From the NCBI GenBank assembly GCA_020002185.1, contig CM034542.1, forward strand, positions 54,591,858-54,655,857: 64,000 nt of DNA, given 5' to 3'. The notes below the pieces were generated by a model. The model had not been told where the DNA came from. It did no database searches and saw nothing but the letters and a program-made list of their open reading frames with translations. Below are positions 31,966-43,989 of this stretch, piece after piece. The DNA comes from Paraescarpia echinospica (Eukaryota; Annelida; Polychaeta; Sabellida; Siboglinidae). Positions within the stretch are counted from its first letter, which is position 1; every line of letters starts with the position of its first letter. Made by a program: the position numbers and the translations under genes.

Positions 31966-33519
31966 CAGAGATTCCTGCAACGATTCTTCCCTGGCGGCAG
32001 TGATGATGCACATGCTTAGCGCATCCTTGTCTGAGGGTACAACACATGCATATAAACGGTATATCGCCTCGTATGCCGCGTTCAGTCAAACACATTTCCC
32101 TACGTGTTCGGTTTCTCCAGCCTCAACAAGTGCTTTAGCTACCTTTATAGCAAGCCTCTTTTCCAAGCACTGTGCTCCAGCTACTCTGTTGACATATATG
32201 TCCGCTTTGTCATATATCCATAAGTTGTCTGATATGCCTGATCTAACTCAACATTTTGTTATAAAGAAACTCTTAGCCGGAGCCTAGAGGCTGGCAGGTA
32301 AACCCGACACACGTCTCCCAATTACTCCGACAGTCCTATGCAGGATTGTCGACGCGACACACTTTACGATCTCATCAGCCTATTTACCCTACACGTTACA
32401 GAGCATGTTTCTCTTGGCATTCCATGCTTTCTTGAAATAACGGTACATTCTCGATCTAGGAGTGAATCTGTCATACAGTTGGCAGATATCACCGTGTCAT
32501 TTTAAACACAACACCTCTGGGCGTCCTGACACCTTATCTATTTCGCAAACGAACGGGCAGTATTGTCCCGTGCAAGCATTTTCGCGATTTCTGAAGGTGC
32601 GAGGTCCATTCCAGGGCCCACTGTATGCATTTGCTGATGCGACCCCTGTTTCCCGTAACTACGTTTGTTAATCCTTAACTAAAGCGCTACAAAGGGCGGG
32701 TCTGGACCCTAGTAAATATAAATCCCACAGTTTTCGAATCGGGGCTGCTACCACGGCGGCTGACATGGGGATGAGTGAAACACAAATTCAATCTATGGGC
32801 AGGTGGAAGTCCTCCGCATTTAAACCTTACATTCGCATCCCTATGATGAATATGACCAGATTTTGAATATGTCTGGGTTGCGATTGGAGGCAATGGGTGC
32901 TTCAGTATAACTGGCATTCATTGGTTGCAGTGATATTCTCGTTCATATAACACTCTCAGTGCGTTTTAGATAATCTTTCTTTTCTTTTTCTTTTTCTTGT
33001 CAACTTACTTGGCCGCTTGCTGTAGGTGGTGGATGTTGCAGTATGACTGGCATTCATTGCGTTCAGCATGGCACCACGGAGTGCGTCTGATACCACCCTG
33101 GCACCCAACTCATGCACATTGTACAGATGTTTCAGTATGACTGACATCATTCTTACTTAACAGGCATTGCTAGTTAGCCACTATGTCTCGTTTGTTTGAT
33201 TATTGGTAGTTATAGTTTGCTGATCACTCGTTAGATTCTTCAACACTGGCAGAGCCCTGGGGTGGGGGGTTGGGTCCCTACTACTGGAACCGGTGGGGGG
33301 AAATGGCCGCCCCACCTTTGCTAATCTGATTGTCACTTAATAATTGTTTGTGTAGTACCTCGATGAGAGTATGATTTGTTCTGCTTTATGCATCGTGTAT
33401 GTGATTTAATTCCTGTTGGTACAATTATTAAATGACCTTTACCAACTACATCCAATCTTGTTTAATTTGTATAGCATACGAGCTCAGGGTTCTGCCATTG
33501 AGCATTAGCAGGGTATAAA
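31966..33519 (+). mobile_element. Second Ngaro copy, 5'-truncated: tyrosine recombinase plus one B repeat
   Basis: Begins abruptly at CAGAGATTCCTGCAACG directly after the CR1 tail and matches the first copy from 21368 to its B repeat (33299-33519). The recombinase reads [20 protein letters not shown] and, in a later frame, [15 protein letters not shown] and [11 protein letters not shown], so the HxxR box is intact here. About 10 bases that encode the first catalytic arginine are deleted near 32434, with a frameshift, and a stop lies at 32285. There is no A2-B2; the element ends in a single full B. Confidence 0.9.
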
Positions 33520-33534
33520 TGCGTTAATTGTTTT

Positions 33535-36366
33535 CAATCACTTTGACATGGGACATGTTTGTCTCGTGAATATTGGATGAACTACTGCATTAGAGAAGAT
33601 AAAACATCAATTGGGAATGAGTTTTCACACCCATAACGTAGGCCTATTTTCTTGTAACTTACGCGACGGAGATGAAAGGGTAACATACATTCCCCTTTGT
33701 GGTTAATCTAGTTATGTCTGTAGCTTGATATCAGCCTAGCCTTCGTGAAGATTTGTAACATGCAGGACATCTATTTCGGGTAAGACCACATTAAGGACCT
33801 GTCCGCCAAAAGAGTGCAATTGAAAATACCGTTTTGGTGTGATATGCGTGAGTTTATTTCTATCACTTTGAGATGGGACATGTTTGTGTCGTGAATACTG
33901 AATGTTCTACTGCATTAGACAAGATAAAACATCAAATGGGAATGAGTTTTCACACCCACAACTTACGTACTGTTTTCTTGTAACTTACGTGACGGAGATG
34001 AAAGGGTAAGATGCATTCCCGTTTGTGGTTAATCTAGTTATGTGTGTAGCTTGAGATCAGTCTAGCCTTCGTGAAGATTTGTAACATTTGGGACAAGACC
34101 ACATTAAGGATCCGTCCGCCGAAATAGTGCACTTGAAAATACTGTTTTGTGAAGATATGCGATAATTTTTTCAATCACTTTGACATGGGACATGTTTGTC
34201 TCGAGAATACTGAATGTACTACTGCATTAGACAACATAAAACATCAAATGGGAATGAGTTTTCACACCTATAACTTACGTACTATTTTCTTGTAACTTAC
34301 GTGACGGAGATGAAAGGGTAACATGCATTCCCCTTTGTGGTTAATCTAGTTATGTGTGTAGCTAGAGATCAGTCTAGCCTTCGTGAAGATTTGTAACATG
34401 CAGGACATCTATTTGGGGTGAAGACCACATTAAGTATCCGTACGCCGAAATAGTGCACTTGAAAATACTGTTTTGTAAAGATATGCGAGAATTTTTTCGA
34501 TCACTTTGACATGGGACATGTTTGTCTCGAGAATACTGAATGTACTACTTCATTAGACAAGATAAAACATCAAATGGGAATTAGTTTTCACACCTATAAA
34601 TTACGTACTATTTTCTTGTAACTTACGTGACGGAGATGAAATGGTAAGCTGCAATCCCCTTTGTGGTTAATTTAGTTGTGTGTAGCTTGAGATCAGTCTA
34701 GCCTTCGTGAAAATTTGTAACATGCAGGACATCTATTTGTGACAAGACCACATTAAGGATCCGTCCGCCGAAATAGTGCACTTGAAAATACTGTTTTGTG
34801 GTGATATGCGTGAATTTTATCGATCACTTTGACATGGGACATGTTTGTCTCGTGAATAATGAATGTACTACTGCATTAGACAAGAAAAAACATCAAATGG
34901 GAATTAGTTTTCACACCAATAACTTACGTACTATTTTCTTGTAACTTACGTGACGGAGATGAAAGAGTAACATGCAATCCCCTTTGTGATAAATCTAGTT
35001 ATGTGTGTAGCTTGAGATCAGTCTATCCTTCGTGAAGGTTTGTAACATGCAGAATATCTATTTGTGGTGAAGACCACATTAGGGATCCGTCCGCCGAAAT
35101 AGTGCTCTTGAAAATACTGTTTTGTGATGATATGCGCGAATTTTTTTGATCACTTTTACATGGGACATGTTTGTCTCGAGAATACTGAATGTACTGCTGC
35201 ATTAGACAAGATAAAACATCAAATGGGAATGAGTTTTCGCACCCATAAATTACTTACTATTTTCTTGTAACTTACGTGACGGAGATGAAAGGGTAAGTTG
35301 CATTCCAATTTGTGGTTAATCTAGTTATGTGTGTAGCTTGAGATCAGTGTAGCCTTCGTGAAGATTTGTAACATGCAGGACATCTGTTTGGCATAAGATC
35401 ACATTAAGGATCCGTCCGCCGAAACATCCAGGACATCTATGTGGGGTAAGACCCCATTAAGGATCCGTCCGCCAAAAGAGTGCACTTAAAAAATGCCGTG
35501 TTGGTGTGATATGCGTGAATATTTATCGATCACGTTGACAAGGGACATATTTGGCTCGTGATTACTGAATGTACTACAGAATTAGACAAGATAAAACATC
35601 AAATGGGAATGAGTTTTTACACCCATAACGTACATACTATTTTCTTGTAACTTTAGTGGCGGAGATGAAAAGGTAATATACATTCCCCTTTGTGGTTAAT
35701 CTAGTTATGTGTGCAGCGTGATATTAGTCTAGCCTTCGTGAAGAATTGTAACATGCAGGACATCTATTTGGGGTAAGACCATATTAAGGCTCCATCTGCC
35801 AAAAGAGTGCACTTGAAAATACCATTTGGTGTGATTTGCGTGAATTTTTTTCGATCACTTTGACATGGGACATGTTTGTCTCTTGAATACTGAATGTACT
35901 AATGCATTAGACAAAATAAAACATCAAATGGGAATGAGTTTTCACATCCATAACTTACGTACTATTTTCATGTAACTTACGTGACGGAGATGAAAAATTA
36001 GCATACATTCCCCTTTGTGGTTAATCTAGTTGTGTGTGCAACTTGATATTAGTCTAGCCTTCGTGAAGATTTGTCACACGCAAGACATCTTTTAGGGGTA
36101 AAACATCATTAAGGACCCGTCCGCCGAAACAGTGCACTTGAAAATACCGTTTGGTGTGATATGCGTGAATTGTTTTCGATCACTTTGACATGGGACATGT
36201 TTGTCTCGTGAATTCTGAATGTACTACTGCATTAGACAAGATATAAAATCAAACGGGAATGACTTTTCACACCCATAACTTACGTACTATTTTCACGTAA
36301 CTTACGTGCCTCAGATGAAAGGGTAGCATACATTCCCCTTTGTGGTTATTCTAGTTATGTGTGTAA
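33535..36366. repeat. About 323-bp satellite, about 9 copies
   Basis: Head-to-tail copies start (at the landmark TCACTTTGACATGGGACATG) near 33538, 33859, 34175, 34500, 34824, 35150, 35530, 35857 and 36180. The one long interval (about 380) includes a partial duplication at 35400-35470. Other landmarks: CTTACGTGACGGAGATGAAA, CATTCCCCTTTGTGGTTAAT and GGATCCGTCCGCCGAAA. No open frame or RNA gene. It starts directly at the Ngaro B end. Confidence 0.95.
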
Positions 36367-38570
36367 GATCTGCTTCCTCGCCAACTTTTGCGGTACGTCA
36401 ACTCAAGGTCATCCATAGCGAATTGTTGTTCTTGCTTAACCATCCTCTCAACCGAGAGAGTATATCATCTTGCTAAAATGTTGAAGTTAACCGGTGCCAA
36501 TAACCTTGTTACCTGCAAAATTATATTGTTTGGGTTTTGGCCATGCAGTTGTGGCTGATACATGTAATGGTTAAGAAGTAGTAGTTAGTTGAACACACAT
36601 TACCGGTCAGGAGTATGGTTAAACGGATAATTATTTTGGGATTCCCTTCAGTCTTTTATATGGTGTGCAGGCATCTGCACTGTTTTCACTGATGGTACAG
36701 TCGCGGCCACCGGAATAAGTTACTAGAAAAAAGTACAACCGATTTCACTAAATATATTGTTGACAGTTACATTCAAACAAGAAATTAAAAAAATTGGATG
36801 ATAAATCCGTGTAGATATCATTGGCACCGGTTTGAGTGTTGTGTTCGTTCGCTTGCAGTGGTGGAGCAGATCGGTAACACGGCATCTCTGTACAGCCGTA
36901 GCATCCAGAACCATCATCTGTATTTACTAGTCAAGCTGATGGTAAGGGGGTTTATTCTGCCCATCTCTCTCCATTATATTTAGTTGCATTGGCCACTCAG
37001 TGCCAATATTTCAATGTTGTATTTGCTCCTGATAATTATAATTTTACATCGAAGTGTTTTTCATAGTTCATTTTCTGTTGTATATATGTTGTATTCAGAA
37101 TTGTGTTAGTAGTAGGATTTAATGGGGGAGTAAACATGTCAAGTGCTCTAATATAATGCATTTTTCCGTTATTTCAATATATGTTTACATCAGTTACAAA
37201 TTAATTGTGCTGATATCCACTCCTGTAGTTGTGTTTTGTGCACTTATATTTCCAAGTTATCACAAAATTACAATTGATGCTGTTGGTTTAATAACTGACA
37301 TTGGTTTGTGCAATTTCATAAAAACTAACAGAATTGCAGTGACATGTCTTGACAATGTAGATTGGCACTTTCAAACTGTTTTGTTTCAGCCAAACACCTT
37401 GAACTTTGACGGCAAGAGCAGCGACGAATCAATATTGTTGAATGTCGTAGGTGAGATCCGAGGCATCCTCACTACATAGTGACTACGATTGTGTTCACTG
37501 CCGTGCTGCTAAATATTGCCGCTGTCATCAATCAGGTGCTATATGTGGATGCGTATTAAGTTGCACAGACCAAAGACGCAACTGCCTACATCAGGGCTAA
37601 TAGCATAGGGTAAATTACTCTCCATCTGCCTGTAGTTCAAGACAACCTCCAGACGGCCAAAATTGAGCTTTAGCACTGTTAGGAAACCAAGGGTAGAGTG
37701 TTTGCAAGCTCTCTGATCTCTACTCCCTTCCCAATTGTGTCATGTGATCGGTTCGATTGTCCAACAATCAAACTAATCTTGTGGCACGATTGCGATCGGG
37801 GAGTCGAGCAAACAGTATTGAGTTTGTGTGACATACCTTCCAAATCTTCCGATATAGTAGAAATCTGAGTTTTGGTAAATTTGCAAATAATGTGCACCTG
37901 CTTTTGTTGTACTTGATTTTACCTTTTTTTATTTTAAGTTTAAGCTAATGAGTTATTGGTGAAAATAAACTTATAAAACAAAAAACATGAAGTTTTTTAC
38001 TGTGGCAGGACAAGTAGAAATACCAGATTTCTTATGTAATTCAGGAAATAAACATTTTGTAAATGACGCTACCAACAAGAAACTGTCAAATGTTCGAACA
38101 AAACTCCCACTTTCAGGTGCCCCATATGGGGGAGATCTCCCGCTATTGGATTGTCAACTTGGAAGGTCTGGGCTGGTGCCATTGTCCCAGTAAAGAAATA
38201 CCTGGCATTTCCAGTCTTTTACTTCCCCTGGCACAGACACCAGATAGAAGGGTCCTACGGCTTTTAGTGCCTCTTCCGAAAAGCACAGGCAATGGGCATA
38301 CCATGTAATGTGAACACCGCTCCCCTCTATGAACAAATTTCAAAAAATCAAAATAATGTAAGGGAAGGTCGGTCCCACGATAATAAGGAAGCTTTAAGCA
38401 ACTCGTGTAACGTTGTTAATACTTAACCGATGTTTATTATTGTGTCGAGTTCTCTAGAAGCAGGCTTTGATACTTACAACTCCACGGCCATTTGTTTAAT
38501 TACGGACGACTAACGGTGCACAAAATTACGATTGCACACGTTTTAACCGATAATATATTTTCGAGTAGAG
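36367..38570. other. Intergenic or intronic, nothing firm
   Basis: AT-rich. A minus-strand open stretch at 38154-38336 (with HITWYAHCLCFSEEALKAV and DWKCQVFLYWDNG) has protein-like composition but no recognised family and no clear splice sites. It could be a relic of a mobile element or an exon. Confidence 0.4.
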
Positions 38571-38571
38571 C

Positions 38572-38713
<142 letters not shown>

Positions 38714-39433
38714 ATGTTTAGTTGTTTTCTTTATACAACTACCATAAATAATGCAATGTTATTGGCAAGGCAACGGCATATTAACAATAAGGGATATATG
38801 TTCTGTAAATCCCTGAAAGAGATATTGACAGGTATTACTCGATCTAATTTTCGATAACATTCGTTTTATATGTATTAATTAAACTGTTCCTGTAAACATG
38901 GAACGCGCCAACACCTTGTAGGAATATAGAAATGACAATAAACAAGTGGTCTGTGGAGTACCTTACACTCTCCAGAACAACAATGCTTTTATCCTCATCA
39001 GTATCGATACTGTTGGCATCGGCGCGAGGGTTTCACATCAGGGCAGCAGTCTGCGTTTCATATATAGCAAGCATGTAAGCCTAACCCGCTCAGTGGGCAA
39101 CAAATCAATGACTTCGGATATTACCGAACTAAACGATAGCGGGTCATCACTGACCACCTACTTTGCCGTCGGGTCAGTAACTTTTCTGGGTTACTAGTCC
39201 GTGTGACTGCCTACTTTTCAGGGGACACTACACCGTTTTACAGCAGTATACATCAACTTGTCGTCAAAATTGGCCACCAGAAGTGACTGTTTGCATCAAA
39301 AAACCTTTAATAAAAATGCGTTGTTACGCTCAGTATAGCCCAATGTTCTTTGTCGTGGGACGTGACGCACACGACACGTGCACGTTGTAGTTATTGTTAT
39401 AGTCGAATAAGCTCCCGTAACAAACGTACGATA

Positions 39434-39488
39434 ATTTACTCACTATTCAAATAGACTATGGCATAGTCTATTTGGATAGTGAGTAAAT
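39434..39488. repeat. Near-perfect palindrome, 27-bp arms, 1-base spacer
   Basis: The left arm 39434-39460 and right arm 39462-39488 are reverse complements with one mismatch (TTC versus TCC). Arm landmarks: ATTTACTCACTAT and AATAGACTATG. Confidence 0.95.
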
Positions 39489-39704
39489 CACCATACATAC
39501 GCATAGCATGATCTTCGTTTTTATTAGAAAACGCTGTCAATGCCAAAATCTCCCGGGGAAAACTGTTAGAAAAATGTTGAAAACTTTGATAAGCGTCATC
39601 GACATTTCTGTGAGACCTGGCTGCAGAATCCACGAATGGAACAATTCGTATAAGTAGTCGCGAAGACTACACATAACCAGGACCCAGAAGAGTGTGGCTC
39701 CATA

Positions 39705-40068
39705 GGCTCGGGAACAGTGGGGGCGGGGGGCAGCTGCTCCCTCTGGAATTTCTCCGGAGGTGCAGACATGGTTCTGCACCCCGTGAAATGTGAACGTGAA
39801 TGTTTGTTTTTGTGGCGAACGTCAGTATCGGGTGGAAATGTATTAATGTGTATTTTTGTGAAAGGTGTGTGCAATAACTGGAGGGCAGATAAATGGTTTT
39901 GTACCCCCCCCCCCCTAGTAATAGGCAGCGCGGCGACGAAACAATTGTCTTGTCCAAAGCACCCCCTCCGTCTTCGGATGTCATAATTTCAGCCGAGACA
40001 GCGAAGAATTGGAGAAGGGAAATTGACAGCAGCGGCGCGACGGAAAAAGAACATTTTCAACAGCACTG
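39705..40068 (+). repeat. GC-richer dispersed repeat, copy A
   Basis: Matches 44064-44448 in direct orientation and 41045-41235 inverted. Landmarks: GGGCAGCTGCTCCCT, GTGAACGTGAATGTTTG, a C-run, AGTAATAGGC, and GACAGCAGCGGCGC followed by TTTCAACAGCACT. No coding frame spans it. Confidence 0.8.
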
Positions 40069-40944
40069 CCTCCCCCCGTCTTTTTCTTTAAGGCCTATTG
40101 TTTAGCAGGCCGTTTGCGCTCACGCATTGTTCCATTATTAAAATGCGGACCAGTAGCTTTGCTGCCTGACCAGTAAGTTTTTCAAGTTGCTGGTCCGGTT
40201 GATTAGCACCTTTCTGAGGTAAACGACGAACACTGGTTATTACCAATACAGCATGTTGATCATCTACTTGTTTACATTGCAGCAATATGGTGAGGTGATC
40301 ATCACTGAATTCTCTCAGGCATGAGAAAATTCCCCTAGGAAAGCAGAAACTATTGCAAATATGTAAATAAATCACTCTATAAATAACTCTCGTTTTTTAA
40401 TATGTGACCAACTTGCACACGCACCCAACTTCGTTTTCCAAATACATGGTTATAATTTATTACTGTGAGCTCTTCAGTGAAATGTATACATAATTTATAT
40501 ACGTAAATGTAAAGGTGATATATTTTGGGGGTCAGATAAGCATCGTTGTTTTCGAATCCCCTGTAAAACGAATTCCCGATCGAAATGCACGCCTTACTCA
40601 CCAAACAATGATTATTTCACAAGATGCCGAGTCATTGCATGATGTGAGTATAGACCTAGTGTCATTCCTTGGAAAGCGGGCTAATTTTTTTACTGGGAAT
40701 TCTTTTGTTTTTTTGTATCCCTTTTTATGCCCCTGCCCTTCTAAAAAGGTAATATTAAAGGTAAGTTCTTATATAGCGATGTATTCAGTCCTCAGGCATT
40801 GACGAGGGAACGAATTTCAAATTGGGGTGGGTTAACGGAGCTTCAGCACCACTAAAAAAAAATTGCCGCCGCATATCTTCACATCTTCTCCCTCAACTTG
40901 TGTCTTGATTAGCTCGGCTGTGACATCGGAAGACAGGAGGTTGA

Positions 40945-41235
40945 GTTCTGTTGGAATTTTTTCGCCGCTGCTGTAACGTGAGCTTCTCGGCTGTGAACTC
41001 ATGCCATCCGAACAAACACGGGAGGGTTCAGTGCTAGTAAAGACATTATTTTATTTATGTCGCGCCGGTGCTGTCAATTTACCTTCTCCAGCTTCTCTTC
41101 GCTATCTCCGCTGAAATGATGACATCCGAAGAAGGGGGAGGGATGCTTTCAAAAAATGTTCGCCACCACGCCGCCTATTACTGGGGGGCACAAAACAATA
41201 TGTCTACTATCCAATTACACACACCTTTCACAGTC
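40945..41235 (-). repeat. GC-richer dispersed repeat, inverted copy
   Basis: Reverse complement of both halves of the 44064-44543 copy: TTTTTTCGCCGCTGCTGTAA, TCGGCTGTGAACTCATG, GGTGCTGTCAATTTACC, CCGCTGAAATGATGACATC. Confidence 0.8.
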
Positions 41236-41334
41236 AACAAAAATACACATTAATCGTCTCATAAATTTAACAATTCATGAACCATATGTCTGCCCCCCCC
41301 ACAACATTCCCCCTTGTTCCCGCATCTATGTCCT

Positions 41335-41578
41335 CAGGACTGCTCAAAGCGCTTTACATTTTAATCCCTGGCAGACCTCTTCAATCGAACACCATCTCGT
41401 CTTCTCGGTAAAGAATTCAGCCACGCGGCAGTTAATGCGCGAAGACTATTTATACATAAATATCCAACAGGTACTCATTTATAGAAAGTTCGACAGGGAT
41501 CACAGAATTCGATCCCGTTTACTCTCGATTGAGAGTGCGGTGCTCTAGACACTGCGCCACCTCGCTAGAAGACGAACC
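41335..41578 (-). repeat. tRNA-derived SINE, near complete
   Basis: The tRNA-like head runs leftward from about 41578, with a B box seen on + as GAATTCGATCCCG. The body and 3' end contain CTCAAAGCGCTTTACATT. Same family as at 25298 and 42700. Confidence 0.75.
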
Positions 41579-41714
41579 CCTCCCGAACCCCCTATTCGGG
41601 GTTGCTATATTGAGCAACAAACAAAAATTGGTAGAACGTACGCACAAAATAGTTTGTTGGGGGTGAATATAATTTAGTCCCCCAATATAAAGTGAAGGGG
41701 TGTGCATTTATCGG

Positions 41715-41905
41715 TGCAGTTTGAAGTTTTTGTTGAACCTGAAGGTGCTTTTTGACGTACCTTAAGAGGAGTGCAAATCGAAGTTTTTTGGAGAGCCTGG
41801 ATGTGGTTTTATTGGCGATCCTAAAGGGTGGGTACAGGTCGAGGTTTTTTGGTGAGCCTGACGGTGGGTATTTTTGGCGAACCTCAAGGAGGGTACAACT
41901 GGAGG
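41715..41905. repeat. About 59-bp tandem repeat, three copies and a bit
   Basis: Units share CGA(A/G)GTTTTTTGG, GAGCCTG and GGCGA(T/A)CCT, at about 41718, 41775, 41834 and a partial copy at 41895. They are divergent. Confidence 0.75.
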
Positions 41906-42274
41906 TTTGTAGTAAGTTTCAAAATATGTTGAAGGTCGCCAAAAAATATGATCCGACAACGGCGGAGGCTAAATGGTGCTGAAGCTCCGGCTCAGCCCAC
42001 CTACCGTGCCTATGATATTATTATGCAACTTCGTGATATTGTGTTTCCTGTAGCCTACCATAATAAAAATAAGAATTTGTAAGCCTTCATATTGTAGGAC
42101 GCACAAATGTCTTCGCACGTGTTCGAAATCATATGCAGGGACAGTTCTAAACAGTAATGAAATTCAAAAGACGGCAAATGGGGCCAAGATGTTCCACGCA
42201 GGCCGGATGTTATCCCGTAAACATTACGGTCAGACCACAATACATGTTGAAGAAGGTCGACTAATCACAGACCG

Positions 42275-42620
42275 GGTCGAGTTTGGTGCAAGGGTCAGTG
42301 AAAACGCAAAACGCAGTCGCTTGTGATTTTCTCTCGAATCGCATCGAAAGTCGATAAGCTCCTTTCGCCTGATCAAAATGGATTCCATGTTCGAAGTACG
42401 GCTGACGTAGTGTTCGGGTACCGGTGGTTGTGTGCCAAGGCACAGAAATATCGCTTCGCAGTCGAGATTCTTCGCATAGACATGAGCCGATCATATTTGA
42501 TACGATAGAATTTGATATGAAGAATCGGAAATTCGAATGATGAGACTTCTTGCAAACACATCACTCGCACATTGCACGTCAATTCGTGGCACAGAGTGTT
42601 CAAACAAAGTCTAGAGTTAC
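42275..42620 (+). pseudogene. LINE reverse-transcriptase fragment, first part
   Basis: An open segment reads SRIASKVDKLLSPDQNGFHV, then RSTADVVFGYRWL, then the degraded active-site strand EILRIDMSRS. This is the fingers/palm start of a non-LTR-type reverse transcriptase. The frame then breaks, with RMMRLLANTS further on. The protein appears to resume at about 43760. Confidence 0.65.
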
Positions 42621-42699
42621 GTCAATGATCGTCAGTTACATGTGATGTTAATGACTACGTACTACAGCGATTTTACGTCAGTTAAGTTTTTGTGTGGAG

Positions 42700-42945
42700 C
42701 GCAGTGACATTGGAATATCAATCGAGAGAACTCGATCGGTTTCGAATCCTGTGCTGCCGTGTGGAACCTGGGCAAGTTCGTTCACTCAATGTTGCTCCAG
42801 TTCTCTCAGCTGTATGACTGACTATTAACTGCAGAGTGGCTGAATGCTTATTTGTTTAAACAATACTGCCAGAAGTAAAGGATAAAGCGCTTTGATCAGT
42901 CCAAATGACTGGGTACTGCGATATATAAGGACTTACCTTCTTGGG
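42700..42945 (+). repeat. tRNA-derived SINE, plus orientation
   Basis: A B-box-like GGTTTCGAATCC at 42738 and a body ending in AAAGCGCTTTGATCAG and GGGTACTGCGATATATAAGG. It lies inside the DNA that separates the two parts of the reverse transcriptase. Confidence 0.7.
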
Positions 42946-43759
42946 TTATAGAGATTCACATATGTACATGTGTTGGCCTTACACGGAAGGGTTCATTATA
43001 ATTATTATTCGCAATGATAAAATGCATTTCTGTTATGTTACGTATACGGTCAATGCTCATGACAGAAAAATATTCATATGGGAATGCAGATTATAATCAC
43101 GTTATTTGGGAGAGAATACGTAAATTTCCCTCAATTATACTTATTAGCTAGATTCATGTATTTATATGTAGACCTTATATCAAGGGGTCATTATAATTAT
43201 TATACACAATGCTACATATTAAATGTACTTGCGCTATGTTACATGTACGATAGATGCTCATGAGAGTAACATATTTATAATTATGCTGAGCATAATCATG
43301 TTATACAGGACTAATAGGAGACGAATTGAACAAGTAATTACAGAGTTAGTTGTGCATATTTTGATACCAATAAGCATTTCATTTAAAAAATAATGCAATA
43401 TAAAACTATTTTAATGTCTATATATGTTGTTTTGTTCTCTGAATATAATTTGTGCGTATTTACGCACACGCATCTGGATTACTTGAGGTTTACAGAAACA
43501 CTATATTGCTCATTCATTGCCCCGAAATTAAAATCTTTACAAAATCGCAGGTAAAAGCTATTGAGGTAGCCCCAACATAAACTTGCGTAATTCTGACAAT
43601 ATTTCCCAATTTGTTGAGCTGTATACTTTTGATATGTTATCTAGGATATGTGCTTGCTTTTATAGCTGTAAGAATTGCTTCTGTTGCAATTTGCTCCAAC
43701 ATGACCCTATTTTGGTAATAAAAGTCCTAGAATAACAACGCATATCGGTCGGTGAATGT

Positions 43760-43858
43760 CCGTCATTCATGACAACAATAGGCACCCCTCAAGGTGACAG
43801 CCTCAGCCCAGTGCTGTTTATCATCTACCTCGAGGAGCGTACCTTCAAAACACTACTG
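43760..43858 (+). pseudogene. LINE reverse-transcriptase fragment, second part
   Basis: Reads GTPQGDSLSPVLFIIYLEE, the PQG box of a non-LTR reverse transcriptase. The orientation and motif order fit the fragment at 42275-42620, so about 1.1 kb (including a SINE) probably inserted between them. Confidence 0.75.
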
Positions 43859-43989
43859 TTAAGTTCAAAACACGATCCCAACGTACTCTCAAGATACTAC
43901 CCAAAGTCAAAACACTACCGTTATTATATTTTAACAGCCAACTACGCAAGTTACCTATGGTAATCATCCTATACACTAAGGTCGAGTTC

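Larger units (their letters stand above)
40824..42002. mobile_element. Inverted-repeat-bounded element, about 1.2 kb, non-autonomous
   Basis: The left end GGTGGGTTAACGGAGCTTCA (40826) and right end GGTGCTGAAGCTCCGGCTCA followed by GCCCACC (to 42001) are inverted copies, with further weaker pairing (GCCGCCG/CGGCGG-type) inside. Between them are an inverted copy of the GC-rich repeat, a SINE and a tandem repeat of about 59 bp. No transposase frame and no clear target duplication. Confidence 0.6.
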
